From contig CAXXCY010000001.1 in the NCBI GenBank assembly GCA_963674895.2, forward strand, positions 1-64,000: a DNA stretch of 64,000 nt, in the 5' to 3' direction. Shown here piece after piece: positions 1 through 8,653 of this stretch; the first letter of the stretch is position 1; each line of letters begins with the position of its first letter. Origin of the DNA: CAXXOK01 sp963674895. GTDB lineage: Bacteria > Bacillota > Clostridia > Christensenellales > Aristaeellaceae. The position numbers and the translations under genes are program-made. The notes below the pieces were generated by a model. That model searched no databases. It was given only the letters and a program-made list of their open reading frames with translations, and was not told the DNA's origin.

Positions 1-486
1 GCCGCGTCTGTCCGTGATCTCTCGCAGGCGGAGCGTGAGAAGCTTCTCCAGGCGCTGGAGGTCCAATCTTCGGACAGCTATGACAAAGCGCGCACGGGCA
101 TGAACGCGCTGGATACGAAGAAATTCTATTTGCAGGGTTTCTCTGAAGCCGACCTGCTCAATCCGGAATCTGATTTCAAGCTGCAGGAGTATAACCAGAG
201 CATTGCGGCCGCTTTTTCGGATTACCAGAAATGGATGTCTGATCAGCTTGTTCTCTATAAGGCGCTGATCGAAGAACAGGGCGGGGAGTTTAACGCGGAC
301 ATATCGAAGATTCTGACGGACTCGCTTGTCCCGCAGATTTACCCCTCCGATTTTGAAAGCTCCGGAACCTTTGACGACTTCTTCACGCAGATGGTGGAAA
401 AGATCGGACGGTGGCGAGCCGCCCAGAGATCAATAACGCGGTGGAAACGCTGCAGGCGTTCAACGGGAAGATTGCCAAAGGGCTGA
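1..486 (+). CDS. Phage tail tape measure protein, upstream fragment (partial, frame-broken)
   Basis: The reading frame is open from the first base, so the true start lies before the window. The encoded peptide is acidic and helical, as expected for a siphovirus tape measure, which sets tail length and is ejected with the DNA. Its useful homology ends near base 400 (FDDFFTQMVEKIG); after that this frame gives an Arg-rich tail unlike the rest. The next frame (from about base 399) continues the same domain, because the join aligns with an internal repeat further down the downstream gene (near ETLASFTEGIKAG). I therefore read this and the next entry as one gene broken by a -1 type shift. Whether it is a mutation, an assembly error or slippage at GAAAAG cannot be told here. 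Confidence 0.6.
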   Translation, partial: AASVRDLSQAEREKLLQALEVQSSDSYDKARTGMNALDTKKFYLQGFSEADLLNPESDFKLQEYNQSIAAAFSDYQKWMSDQLVLYKALIEEQGGEFNADISKILTDSLVPQIYPSDFESSGTFDDFFTQMVEKIGRWRAAQRSITRWKRCRRSTGRLPKG

Positions 487-3335
487 CGCCAACCGATTCC
501 GAGATTACGGCTTCCCAGGAAGCGTGGAATGACCTGCTGGGGGTGGACAGCCCGATTTATCAGTACCTGGACAGGCTCGTCGAGGAAGGGAAACTCTCCT
601 CGGCAGATTTTACCGAGATCATGCTGTCTATCGGCAAAAGCGCGGATACCCTGGGCCTTGTCGCGCCTTCGTTCGATACTACGAAAGCGAGCATCGACGC
701 CTACATAGCGGCGGCCAAAGAGGCTGCCTGGGCGACCGATGAACAGGCTGCTTCCACACAAGCGCTGACCACAGCGCAGCAGGCCGCCAAAGAGAAGTAT
801 GACGCGCTGAAAACCGGCATTGACGAGTATAAATCCGCCCTGAGCGAGGGCGGGAAAGACGCCGCAGCGATTGATACCTGGCGCGACCTGAGCAACCGGA
901 TCGAAACCATGACCAGGGGGACGGAAGAGTATAAACAGGCGCAGGCGGATCTGAAGCTGGCTGCCCGTGAGCTTGACCTCAGCTACGACGGTTCGGATGC
1001 GGGCCGCAAGAGCGTCAGCGAGGACGTTGAGCAAAAGGCTGCGGACCTGATGGACGCGGCGGAAACGCTGGAAGATACCCGGAAGAGCCTGATGGCCGAC
1101 CTGAACGATATCCTTGTTTTGGGACCCGGCGTTCTGCCGGAGTCCGTGCTTTCCGACCTGATCGCCCAATATAAGGAACTGGGGAAAAGCGAAGACCAAA
1201 CCGAGGGACTGGCGGCTTTCGCCGATCTGTTCGACGGATACCGGGAGAAGTTCAGCACCGAGCTTGAGAAGTTCAAGGAGGATATCACGGATCAGGTCGG
1301 GGGGAGTTGGAGCGACGAGCTGGCGGACGGGCTTTCCCTCGCCATGCGCTACGCCCTGAGCAATATCGGGGTAGAGGATGAAGAGCTGGGCGCGGACATC
1401 GTATCTGCGTTGATCGATTCCATCGCGGCCGCCGCAAGCGACGAAAACATGGAAGCCGCCAGGGAAACGCTCGCCTCCTTCACGGAGGGCATCAAAGCCG
1501 GTATCATGCCGACGGATGATGATATCGACGATTTCATGGACGCGTGGGAAACCATGCTCGGCGAGGACAGCCCGATACTCTCGGGGCTGGAAGGGCTGGT
1601 GGAATCCGGAGAGATTACGGCGGAGCAGATGGAGGCGTTCAAGGAAACCATCGAACGCCTGTATGATCCGCTTCGCCTGCTGGGTGATACTGCTGAAGAA
1701 ACGGCTGAGAGAGTGGCGGATTCTGCTTCCTCATACGCCGATGCCGCCGATGAAGTGAGCGACGCCGAAAAGGCGATGGACGAGTATCAGAAGACCATGA
1801 CGGGCGTCCAGAGAGATCTGAAGTCCACGAGTGTCATGGCGCAGAACATCCGGCAGTGGAAGGATCTCTATAAAGCCTACAAAGACGCGAAGGATGGCGG
1901 GAAGGATTACAGCAGCACCGTCAAGGACATGATCCCCCATATCAAGAAGATGACCGGCAGCCTTGACAGCGATGAAGCGGCCATCGAAGCAACGAATGAC
2001 GCGTTTAGCAGGCTGGCCACCTATATTCCGCAGCGCATAGCGGATTTGGACACGCAGATCGCGTCGCTTGAACAGCAGCTGTGGGCTTTGGACGCAACGG
2101 ATCCGCACGTCGACATGACCGGCGATGCCGCTCAATTGATCGCTGCCATTTTAGCCGCGAAGGCCGAGGCCGAGGCGCTGAAGGAGCTTCTGGATTTACT
2201 GGGTATCGTTTCCGGCGGCCGGGGCGGTGGCGGCGGCGGGAAAGGATCTTCCGGTGGCGGGGGTGGTGGTGGAACCGTTGAAAAGTCCGCCTATGAGAAA
2301 GAAATCGATCACCTCGAGCATCTGAAGGCGCTGGACCAACTGACCTACGAGCAGGAGCTTGAGCACCTTGAGGATATCGCCGCCCGTAGGATCGCGGACG
2401 CGGAGGAAGCGATTGACCTGGAAGAGCGCATCTACGATGTGAAGAAAAATATCGCGGAGCGCGACGCGGAGAACCTGACCGATCTGTCCGAAGCGATCAT
2501 GGACGCCCTGGAAGCGCGCTATGAAAAAATGCGCGACGCCGAGACCGAGGCGCTGGATCAAAGCCGCGAAGCCTGGGAAGAATGGCGCGATCATAATGTT
2601 TCCACCATCGAGGAACAGATCGCCGCCCTGGACGCCCTGGAGGAAGCCGAGGACCGGCAGGCGGACCAGGAAGAGCACCTGCGCAAGATCGCCATGCTGG
2701 AGCAGAGCCTTGCCTACGAGCAGGACACCTACAACCGGATGCAGCTGCAGAAGCAGCTGGACGCCGCTAACGAAGATTACGCACAATGGCAGCGTGAAGC
2801 GGAGCGCGACGAGCAGAAGGCGGCGCTGGAAGCGCAGATCGACGCGATCAACAAACAGGCGGATTCCGAAATTGATGCCCTGGACGAACAGCAGAAGGCG
2901 ATCGACGCTTTTTACGACGAGCGTACCAAGCAGGCGAACCTGCAGGCCGAAGCCGAGCTTGAGCTGATGAACAGCACCCAGCAGAAGATCATCGACCTGC
3001 TGGGCGAATACGCGCCCGAATACGATGCTGCCGGGCGTTCTCTCGGTGAGAGGTTCATGGACGGGTTCACCTCGGTATTCGGCACCTTCAACGACTGGTT
3101 TACCGATTTCGAAGCCGATGTAACCGCGGCGGTTGACAGCATTCAGGCGGCGAATGTAGCGGCTGCCGCTGCGGCTGCACGGACCCAAGCTTACGATGAA
3201 AACGGAAACCCGGTCAGCGGGATCACGATCGAGCAAATAAACAATTTCAACACGCCCGTTGAAACGCCGGCGGAAACCGCACGGCGTATTCAGCAGGCTA
3301 ATGAAGACCTCGCCGCGCAGATCGCAGGGGAGTAA
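411..3335 (+). CDS. Phage tail tape measure protein (main part)
   Basis: Long helical protein of about 974 residues, very rich in Ala, Glu, Asp and Lys. A Gly-rich linker lies at about residues 597-623 and separates a front half with an internal duplication (compare TLQAFNGKIAKG with TLASFTEGIKAG, each followed by a D/E-S-P-I block) from a long coiled coil (residues about 625-880). The C-terminus has an Ala-rich segment. Length, composition and position directly upstream of a distal tail gene fit the tape measure of a Siphoviridae-type prophage. The nominal GTG start at 411 has no convincing ribosome site, and the frame is open upstream to about 390, so it is probably the continuation of the preceding fragment. 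No lytic transglycosylase or peptidase domain was recognised. Confidence 0.75.
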   Translation: MASRPEINNAVETLQAFNGKIAKGLTPTDSEITASQEAWNDLLGVDSPIYQYLDRLVEEGKLSSADFTEIMLSIGKSADTLGLVAPSFDTTKASIDAYIAAAKEAAWATDEQAASTQALTTAQQAAKEKYDALKTGIDEYKSALSEGGKDAAAIDTWRDLSNRIETMTRGTEEYKQAQADLKLAARELDLSYDGSDAGRKSVSEDVEQKAADLMDAAETLEDTRKSLMADLNDILVLGPGVLPESVLSDLIAQYKELGKSEDQTEGLAAFADLFDGYREKFSTELEKFKEDITDQVGGSWSDELADGLSLAMRYALSNIGVEDEELGADIVSALIDSIAAAASDENMEAARETLASFTEGIKAGIMPTDDDIDDFMDAWETMLGEDSPILSGLEGLVESGEITAEQMEAFKETIERLYDPLRLLGDTAEETAERVADSASSYADAADEVSDAEKAMDEYQKTMTGVQRDLKSTSVMAQNIRQWKDLYKAYKDAKDGGKDYSSTVKDMIPHIKKMTGSLDSDEAAIEATNDAFSRLATYIPQRIADLDTQIASLEQQLWALDATDPHVDMTGDAAQLIAAILAAKAEAEALKELLDLLGIVSGGRGGGGGGKGSSGGGGGGGTVEKSAYEKEIDHLEHLKALDQLTYEQELEHLEDIAARRIADAEEAIDLEERIYDVKKNIAERDAENLTDLSEAIMDALEARYEKMRDAETEALDQSREAWEEWRDHNVSTIEEQIAALDALEEAEDRQADQEEHLRKIAMLEQSLAYEQDTYNRMQLQKQLDAANEDYAQWQREAERDEQKAALEAQIDAINKQADSEIDALDEQQKAIDAFYDERTKQANLQAEAELELMNSTQQKIIDLLGEYAPEYDAAGRSLGERFMDGFTSVFGTFNDWFTDFEADVTAAVDSIQAANVAAAAAAARTQAYDENGNPVSGITIEQINNFNTPVETPAETARRIQQANEDLAAQIAGE

Positions 3336-3339
3336 TTGT

Positions 3340-4212
3340 ATGCAGAAACTGACCTACTTCAACCTGAACAACGAGCAGATCGTATTCTGGCATGCTCCGT
3401 ACGTGCTCTCCAAAATCGGAGGGCTGGAGCTGCCGGACCTGAAGATCGAAACGCTGAACGGCGTATACCAGCAGGGCGATACCGTGGCCGGATACCGGCG
3501 GGATAAGCGGGTGGTGACCGCGACCTTCAGCATTATGGAAAGCGCCCGGGAAGCGATGTATGCGCACCGCATGGACCTGATGCGCATCCTGTCTCCGGAC
3601 AGGGCCGTGCGCGGCGAGGAACGGGCGGTATTGATCTACGAGAACGACTCTGTGCGGTATATGACCTGGGCCGTTCCGGACGGCGGGCTGGAAGCGAAAA
3701 GCCGGACGAACGATACCCAGCCGAACCTCAAGGTGACTTTCCGCTGCGAAAGCCCGTACTGGTTCGCGATCAATCCATCCTCCGTGGTGTTCGAGTATTC
3801 CGGGGAAGGGTTTTCGCTTCCGTTCTCCTTCCCGGTGGACTTCGGCCGGCGTGATTTCTCCAGGGAAGCGAACAACACCGGGCACGTCGGTGCGCCGGTG
3901 GAAATCATGATCGCGTGCAAAGGAGAAATCCCGCGTATCTACAACCAGACCACCGGGAAGCGTATCGCGCTGGTAACCGCCATACCCGAAGGGAACATGC
4001 TGATCCTGAACACGGACCCCGCGCACCTGGACGCGAAGATCATCGACGCCGAAGGGAACGAAACAGGCGCGTTCGGCAAGCTGAGCCTGGAAACGCCGCT
4101 GGCGGAGTTCATGCTGCAGCCCGGCGTCAACGAGCTGGTGTATGAAGCCGGCGGCGCCGAAGCGATGAGCGAGATCACGGTCACATGGCGTCCGGCATAC
4201 GAGGGGGTGTAG
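3340..4212 (+). CDS. Distal tail (Dit)-like phage tail protein
   Basis: About 290 residues. The start is set at ATG 3340 (MQKLTYFNLNNEQ), 5 bases after the tape measure stop and preceded by a GGGGAG ribosome site; an upstream start would overlap the tape measure gene. The N-terminal half (PPY-like LSKIGGLELPDLKIET, GDTVAGYRRDKRVVTATFSI) and the middle (TFRCESPYWFA) match the general pattern of phage tail family proteins of the Dit/YomH group, which form the hub linking the tail tube to the baseplate. The C-terminal half is beta-rich (IYNQTTGKRI, MLILNTDPAHL), as expected for the galectin-like part. Gene order tape measure-Dit-Gp37-like agrees. Function is inferred from family pattern and order. 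Confidence 0.75.
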   Translation: MQKLTYFNLNNEQIVFWHAPYVLSKIGGLELPDLKIETLNGVYQQGDTVAGYRRDKRVVTATFSIMESAREAMYAHRMDLMRILSPDRAVRGEERAVLIYENDSVRYMTWAVPDGGLEAKSRTNDTQPNLKVTFRCESPYWFAINPSSVVFEYSGEGFSLPFSFPVDFGRRDFSREANNTGHVGAPVEIMIACKGEIPRIYNQTTGKRIALVTAIPEGNMLILNTDPAHLDAKIIDAEGNETGAFGKLSLETPLAEFMLQPGVNELVYEAGGAEAMSEITVTWRPAYEGV

Positions 4213-4214
4213 GC

Positions 4215-4934
4215 ATGAAATCCCTGCAGGTAATGAATTCCGCCTTTGAGAACCTCGGCGAGCTTGCGCAATACGAAAGCGTGCAGATGACCCGCAGCTA
4301 TTATGGGATCGGCAGTATCAGCGTGACGATCGATCCGCGGGCAAAAAACGCGCATGTGCTCGTGCCGGGCGTGATCGTGTTTTTCGGCGACGCGCCGGAC
4401 AACGCGTACCTGATCGAGGATGTATCCACGTACCAACGCTCAAAGCTGACCGTCAAGGGCTGCATGCTCAAAGGGCTGGCTAAGCGGCGCGTGTGCGTAC
4501 CGCCGCTGGAAGCCGGGGCGCGGGCGTATCAGGATTTCGGCTGGGACCGGTTCACAGGCAGCGCGGAATCCGCTTACAAACATTTCGCCGGCGTGAACCT
4601 CGTATCCCCCGACGATGCGGCCCGCGCCATTCCGGGGCTGGTACTGGCAACAGACCAGGGAAGGGGCATCTCGCTTCCGTGGCAGGCGCGGTTTGACCGA
4701 CTGGATACGCTGTTCCAGACCATAGGGGAAACCACAGAAACAGGCTGGGATATCCGTATCGATCTCGTAAACAAGCAGTTCATCTTTGACGCCTGGGCGG
4801 GACTGGACCGGACGCAGGGACCGGCGCTGTGCCTGATCAGCGAGGAAAACGGAAACGCGGCGGATATCACGTACAAAGCCACGCATTCCGGCAGCGCGAC
4901 CACGGCGTATATCGGCGGGCGCCGGGGAAGATGA
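4215..4934 (+). CDS. Gp37-like tail protein, N-terminal part (frame-broken)
   Basis: About 239 residues from ATG 4215 (MKSLQVMNSAFENLG), two bases after the Dit stop and preceded by GAGGGGG. The sequence resembles the Gp37-like tail proteins of Gram-positive siphoviruses: an early RSYYGIGSISVTIDP block, the IEDVSTYQRSKLTVKGCMLKGL block, then a GWDIRIDLVNKQFIFDAWAGLDRT block. The frame ends prematurely at AYIGGRRGR just after a GC-rich run (GGCGGGCGCCGGGG near 4915-4927), while the expected continuation (AGEDEDRFILSEG) is in the +1 frame and runs to 5301. A single-base indel explains this. Such proteins sit at the tail tip next to Dit and may help cell contact. If real, the break would abolish full-length protein. 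Confidence 0.65.
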   Translation: MKSLQVMNSAFENLGELAQYESVQMTRSYYGIGSISVTIDPRAKNAHVLVPGVIVFFGDAPDNAYLIEDVSTYQRSKLTVKGCMLKGLAKRRVCVPPLEAGARAYQDFGWDRFTGSAESAYKHFAGVNLVSPDDAARAIPGLVLATDQGRGISLPWQARFDRLDTLFQTIGETTETGWDIRIDLVNKQFIFDAWAGLDRTQGPALCLISEENGNAADITYKATHSGSATTAYIGGRRGR

Positions 4935-5301
4935 GGACCGTTTCATCCTTTCCGAAGGCGGAAGTGCTGAGGGCTTTGCCCGGCGTGAGCTGTGGGCGGA
5001 AGCCGGCAGTCTGGAAGATCCTGCGCTGCTCGCGGTTTATGCGCAGAATAAGCTGACCGACGCCGCGGCCAAGATCACCCTCACCGCGGATCTGATCGAC
5101 AGCGGCGCGTGCCGGTACGGACGGGATTATGCGGTCGGCGACAAGGTGCTGCTCAGCGGGCGCGGCTTCCATACCGGCGTCCGGATTACAGAAGTAACCG
5201 AAACTTACGAAAAGGGATTTCGGAAGCTCAAGGGGACCTTCGGGGACGCCCCGATCACAGTCGGCAAGCTGCTGGCCGGTATGCAAAACGCCGCAAGATA
5301 A
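4921..5301 (+). pseudogene. Gp37-like tail protein, C-terminal part in shifted frame
   Basis: Open frame without its own plausible start and ribosome site. It encodes AGEDEDRFILSEGG, then LWAEAGSLEDPALLAVYAQ and a C-terminal YAVGDKVLLSGRGF block, ending in QNAAR. This is the normal C-terminal region of Gp37-like tail proteins (the protein ends with a conserved GD-V-L / ITEV type block). It joins the preceding reading frame across a one-base shift near 4920. It is listed separately because neither frame alone explains it. Confidence 0.6.
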
Positions 5302-5315
5302 GGATGTGATACCAC

Positions 5316-6308
5316 ATGGCACAGGAACGATACGGGTTTTTCGACAGCTCGGGCGAGGATATCCGAAGTTACAACTCCGTCGACATGGCGACCGCCTTCC
5401 ATACGCTCGCCTCCAACGGTGTGGCCAACCTCGGCGCCTGCCTGCAGGTGACCGCCGAGGGCTCCACTATGCGCGTGTTGGTGGGGTATGGCACGGCGAT
5501 GATCGAGGGATTCTATTACCAGCTGCGCGACGACGGCAGCGGCGTACGGGCCTTCACGCATACCACGGAAGCGGAGCTGAACCGGATCGACCGGATCATC
5601 CTGCGGCTGGACCTTACGGCGCGTACGATCTCCATAGTGAAACTGATCGGCGTGGCGGGGAGCTCTCCGGAAGCGCCCGCCCTGACGCGCGATGAGGAAA
5701 CCTGGGAGATCTCGCTGGCGAGGGTACTGGTCCGCGCTGCTGCTGCTGAACTGCTGTCGACCGATATCACGGATGAGCGCGCGGATGATACCGTCTGCGG
5801 CCTGATCGCGCCCGAATCACTGAGACGTTCCGAGATCGAGCAGATCATCGAGGACGCGATCGAGGAAGCGACCGAAGATGTGATCCGGTATTCGGAGCAG
5901 ACGCTGGAAACAGCGAAGCAGGATCAGGCGCGGGAGAACATCGACGCCATGAAAAGGGTCGGGGAAAGCACGGCGCTGCAAAAGGGTGACGGTGAAGGCG
6001 ATACCGAAGACGCCACGCCTGATGAAGATTATGCTCCGGCGATCATTCCGGCAACGGGGACTTTGGCGGCCGCTTCCTGGATCGGAAGCGAAGCGCCCTA
6101 TACACAGACGATCGCCATCACCGGCATGACGGCGGCAAAGAAAGCGACGGTCGGGCTTCCGGCTACGGCGACAAGCGCCCAGTATATCGCAGCTTTGGCC
6201 GCCCTGCTGCATGTTACGGCGCAGGGAGCGGGGACAATAACCGTTGCTGCAGAGGGCGACATGCCTGAGATCGATATACCCGTCCTTGTGTTCATTATGG
6301 GAGGTTAA
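5316..6308 (+). CDS. Phage baseplate/receptor-binding-region structural protein
   Basis: 330 residues from ATG 5316. The N-terminal 170 residues (RYGFFDSSGEDIRSYNSVDMA, GYGTAMIEGFYYQL, NRIDRIILRLDL) follow a pattern common in upper baseplate or fibre-anchoring proteins of Gram-positive siphoviruses. A helical region (residues about 170-215) follows, then an Asp/Glu-rich linker and a small Ala/Thr-rich C-terminal domain. It lies between the Gp37-like gene and a Gly-rich fibre gene, four bases before the latter. The exact role (baseplate or fibre) is inferred from order. Confidence 0.55.
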   Translation: MAQERYGFFDSSGEDIRSYNSVDMATAFHTLASNGVANLGACLQVTAEGSTMRVLVGYGTAMIEGFYYQLRDDGSGVRAFTHTTEAELNRIDRIILRLDLTARTISIVKLIGVAGSSPEAPALTRDEETWEISLARVLVRAAAAELLSTDITDERADDTVCGLIAPESLRRSEIEQIIEDAIEEATEDVIRYSEQTLETAKQDQARENIDAMKRVGESTALQKGDGEGDTEDATPDEDYAPAIIPATGTLAAASWIGSEAPYTQTIAITGMTAAKKATVGLPATATSAQYIAALAALLHVTAQGAGTITVAAEGDMPEIDIPVLVFIMGG

Positions 6309-6311
6309 ATT

Positions 6312-6974
6312 ATGCCTATACTATCGATGTTTCCTGGAGGAGAGCCGCCGGCCTCCATTCCTGAATTCACGTATACAGGCAGCTACTCGCTGATTGACGA
6401 CGGTGACGGCAACTGGCGGATTAAGTTTCTGACGAGCGGCACTTTGACGGTTACGAACGCGGACTTTATCATCGATCTGTTTCTTTCCGGCGGGGGAGCA
6501 GGAGGAGGAAACTGTTCCCCGTCGCATGATGCCGGTGCCGGCGGCGGATATACCACTACACAATTAAGCCTTACGCTTGTAAAAAATACGCCGTACACGA
6601 TCACCGTAGGAGCGGGCGGCTCCGTGGAGGTCAACGGAGGAACGTCTTCCGCCTTCGGGTATTCGGCGCTCGGCGGCTATGCCCCGCATACGAACGCCGG
6701 CGCAAACGGCGGTTCCGGCGGCGGCGAGCGGTACGGGCATGGTGGAACAGACGGAAGTGACGGTACCGCATCAGTTGATCCGCCCGGTATTGGACAGCAT
6801 ACAACCACCAAAGAATTTGCCGAATCTTCCGGAGCGTTATATGCATCCGGCGGTCATGGCCTCGACAGCGGATATGCCAGGAATGCCGGGCTTGCGAATA
6901 CGGGGGATGCTGGGGATGCCGGATATGCGGGCGGTTCCGGGATCGTTGTAATCCGCAATCACCGCGCGGCGTAA
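6312..6974 (+). CDS. Glycine-rich phage tail fibre / tip protein
   Basis: 220 residues, ATG preceded by GGGAGG. After about 30 residues, a short beta-rich part (YTGSYSLIDDGDGNWRIKF, SGTLTV) leads into a large glycine-rich domain (LSGGGAGGGN, TITVGAGGS, GGSGGGERYGHGG) that ends with GGSGIVVIRN. This pattern is the glycine-rich domain seen in phage tail fibre or lower collar tips, where polyglycine II helices can present receptor-contacting loops. The hydrophobic GIVVIRN ending is characteristic of the family. Likely involved in host recognition; receptor unknown. Confidence 0.65.
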   Translation: MPILSMFPGGEPPASIPEFTYTGSYSLIDDGDGNWRIKFLTSGTLTVTNADFIIDLFLSGGGAGGGNCSPSHDAGAGGGYTTTQLSLTLVKNTPYTITVGAGGSVEVNGGTSSAFGYSALGGYAPHTNAGANGGSGGGERYGHGGTDGSDGTASVDPPGIGQHTTTKEFAESSGALYASGGHGLDSGYARNAGLANTGDAGDAGYAGGSGIVVIRNHRAA

Positions 6975-6984
6975 GGAGGGCAAT

Positions 6985-7245
6985 ATGAAGTACGCATTGA
7001 TTGAAAACGGTATCGTAGTCAATATCATCTGGCTGTATGAGGGAAATGCGCATGAATTCCCCAATGCGGTTAAGCTGAACGACGTCCCCGCGCAGATCGG
7101 CGATACCTATACCGACGGGGCTTTCTATCGAAACGGGGAGCCTGTGCTGACTGCGCTTGAACAGGCAAACGCGACCATCGCGGCGCTGGACGCCGAAGTG
7201 GTCGATCTGACCTATCAGAACATACTGCTGGAAATGGGGGTGTAA
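6985..7245 (+). CDS. Small phage tail-region protein with C-terminal coiled coil
   Basis: 86 residues, AAGGAGGGCAAT ribosome site just before ATG. The first 50 residues (MKYALIENGIVVNIIW, ...AFYRNGEPV) resemble short proteins found between fibre genes and XkdX in Bacillota prophages, and a heptad-rich tail (LEQANATIAALDAEVVDLTYQ) follows. No catalytic motif is present. A fibre-associated or chaperone role is possible but not shown. Confidence 0.5.
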   Translation: MKYALIENGIVVNIIWLYEGNAHEFPNAVKLNDVPAQIGDTYTDGAFYRNGEPVLTALEQANATIAALDAEVVDLTYQNILLEMGV

Positions 7246-7248
7246 ACG

Positions 7249-7395
7249 ATGCTGTATCAAATCTTGGTGCGCATGATCGCGCGGGGGAACACCGTCGGGC
7301 TGCAAGAAAAGCTCGACGTTTTTTATGCCGTGGGACGGCTGACGGAAACGGAATATACCGATCTGACCAACCAACTGAGCGAAGGGAGCGAGTGA
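7249..7395 (+). CDS. XkdX-like short phage protein
   Basis: 48 residues from ATG 7249, one base after the previous stop codon. The peptide has the features of XkdX-type proteins: about 50 residues, a hydrophobic start (LYQILVRMIARG), then a helix ending in GRLTETEYTDLT. These usually lie between tail fibre and lysis genes in PBSX-like and related prophages. The last codon overlaps the start region of the lysin gene. Function is unknown for the family. Confidence 0.55.
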   Translation: MLYQILVRMIARGNTVGLQEKLDVFYAVGRLTETEYTDLTNQLSEGSE

Positions 7396-7397
7396 CA

Positions 7398-8207
7398 ATG
7401 ACACAGGTAAAAATTCAACTGGTGATCGACCAGGCCAATACCCTGCTGAACTACATCAAACGCAGCACGATCCCCTATGTAAACGGCGGCATGTCGCTTA
7501 CGGGAATGGACTGCCAGGGACTGGTGGAGTACTGCTTCATCCAGGCAGGCGTTCCGAAAGCCGAAATGGACCTGTCCGGCAGCAATCGGCATTTCCGTGC
7601 CATGCGGTATACCTGCACGCCGGAGAAGTGCAAAGAACTGTTCGGGGAAACGCCTGCCGGCGCCACGCTGTTCATCCTTGACCATGACGGCGGCGAGCCT
7701 GCCGAATACAAAGCCGACGGCGTCGGTAACGCCTCGCACATGGGGCTGTGGACCGGCAAGACCTCGATCGCCGCATCCGCTGGCAAGCAGAAGGTCATCG
7801 AGAGCAATTACAAGGGCAAATCGATCAACGGTGGCTGGAACATGGTCGGTTTTGACAAGCACGCCGTTTACTCCGAAAAGGTGGAGGCGGTCCTCGCCGG
7901 GCTCGCAGGGGCGGCAATCGATACTGAAGTGGGTGAAACGGTGGAAACGCCCGCAGCGGCCTCCGGCTTCTCGTCCAAGTACACCCGGTATCGCTGGCAG
8001 TACGGCGATCAGGGCAACGGCGTCAGAGCCGTTCAGACGGCCCTGAACCGCGCCGGCGCGAACCCGCAGCTGAACGTCGACGGTGACTTCGGCCCTGCAA
8101 CCAGGGCGGCTGTGTTGGCCTTCCAGGGGGCCCACAAGCTCGAAGCCGACGGTGTTGTGGGCGAGTACACCTGGGATGCGCTGATCAAGGCCATAAACGC
8201 CGCGTAA
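7398..8207 (+). CDS. Phage endolysin: NlpC/P60-type peptidase with peptidoglycan-binding domain
   Basis: 269 residues from ATG 7398 (GGGAGCG ribosome site; a GTG at 7392 is an alternative). The N-terminal domain carries the DCQGLVEYCF motif with the likely catalytic Cys near residue 35, and HMGLW with the likely His near residue 115, as in NlpC/P60 cysteine peptidases that cut stem peptides. A linker leads to a C-terminal peptidoglycan-binding type 1 domain (GDQGNGVRAVQTAL, DGDFGPATRAAVLAFQ, DGVVGEYTW). It is followed by three holin-like genes, forming the lysis cassette. No signal peptide is visible, so export would depend on a holin. Confidence 0.8.
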   Translation: MTQVKIQLVIDQANTLLNYIKRSTIPYVNGGMSLTGMDCQGLVEYCFIQAGVPKAEMDLSGSNRHFRAMRYTCTPEKCKELFGETPAGATLFILDHDGGEPAEYKADGVGNASHMGLWTGKTSIAASAGKQKVIESNYKGKSINGGWNMVGFDKHAVYSEKVEAVLAGLAGAAIDTEVGETVETPAAASGFSSKYTRYRWQYGDQGNGVRAVQTALNRAGANPQLNVDGDFGPATRAAVLAFQGAHKLEADGVVGEYTWDALIKAINAA

Positions 8208-8218
8208 GGCAGGCCGCG

Positions 8219-8329
8219 ATGATCATCTGCGATCCGATCTGCGACGTGCTCTTGGGTGTGGTCAAAATGTGTATTGGCCTCGCCGTATACCTGATTATCG
8301 TATTTCTGATTGACATATTGACCGAATGA
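8219..8329 (+). CDS. Small single-pass membrane peptide in lysis cassette
   Basis: 36 residues (begins MIICDPICDVLLGVV, ends IDILTE) with one strongly hydrophobic segment of about 22 residues. It sits between the lysin and the next lysis gene. The ribosome site is weak (GCAGGC). Two Cys flank the N-terminus. Size and location would fit an accessory holin or antiholin, but no family was recognised. Confidence 0.35.
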   Translation: MIICDPICDVLLGVVKMCIGLAVYLIIVFLIDILTE

Positions 8330-8344
8330 AAGGACCGCAAAACC

Positions 8345-8653
8345 ATGCAAGAGCAGTTGACACGGGCAGAGTATAAAGCGCGGCAGGAGCTGTGTGATGA
8401 ACGCTTCCGCAGGGACAAGGAGCGGCTTACGTGTATGGAGGATACGTTGAAAACGCTGGGCGAGGTATCCGTAAAATTGAGCATCCTCGTTGAGCAACAC
8501 GAAACCAAGCTTGACCGTCAGGATACGAAAATCGGCTCCCTGGAGCTGAAGCCTGCCAAGCGCTGGGAAAGTGTTGTCGGCGACGTGATCAAGTACGTTG
8601 TTGCCCTTGCTCTCGGGTTCATTGCAGCAAAAGCGGGGCTTGGCGGGTTATGA
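8345..8653 (+). CDS. XhlA-like phage lysis protein
   Basis: 102 residues, AAAGGA ribosome site before ATG 8345. The first about 70 residues form a charged coiled coil (DERFRRDKERLTCMEDTL...) and the C-terminal 25 residues are one membrane span (VIKYVVALALGFIAAKAG). This layout is that of XhlA/hemolysin-type proteins, which act with a holin in PBSX-like lysis. It overlaps the next gene by 4 bases, showing translational coupling. Confidence 0.6.
   Translation: MQEQLTRAEYKARQELCDERFRRDKERLTCMEDTLKTLGEVSVKLSILVEQHETKLDRQDTKIGSLELKPAKRWESVVGDVIKYVVALALGFIAAKAGLGGL

Noticed and set aside
2196..3236. Long minus-strand frame opposite the tape measure gene
   Set aside because: Third-position effect of a GC-rich, repetitive coding gene on the plus strand; protein-like composition is not convincing.
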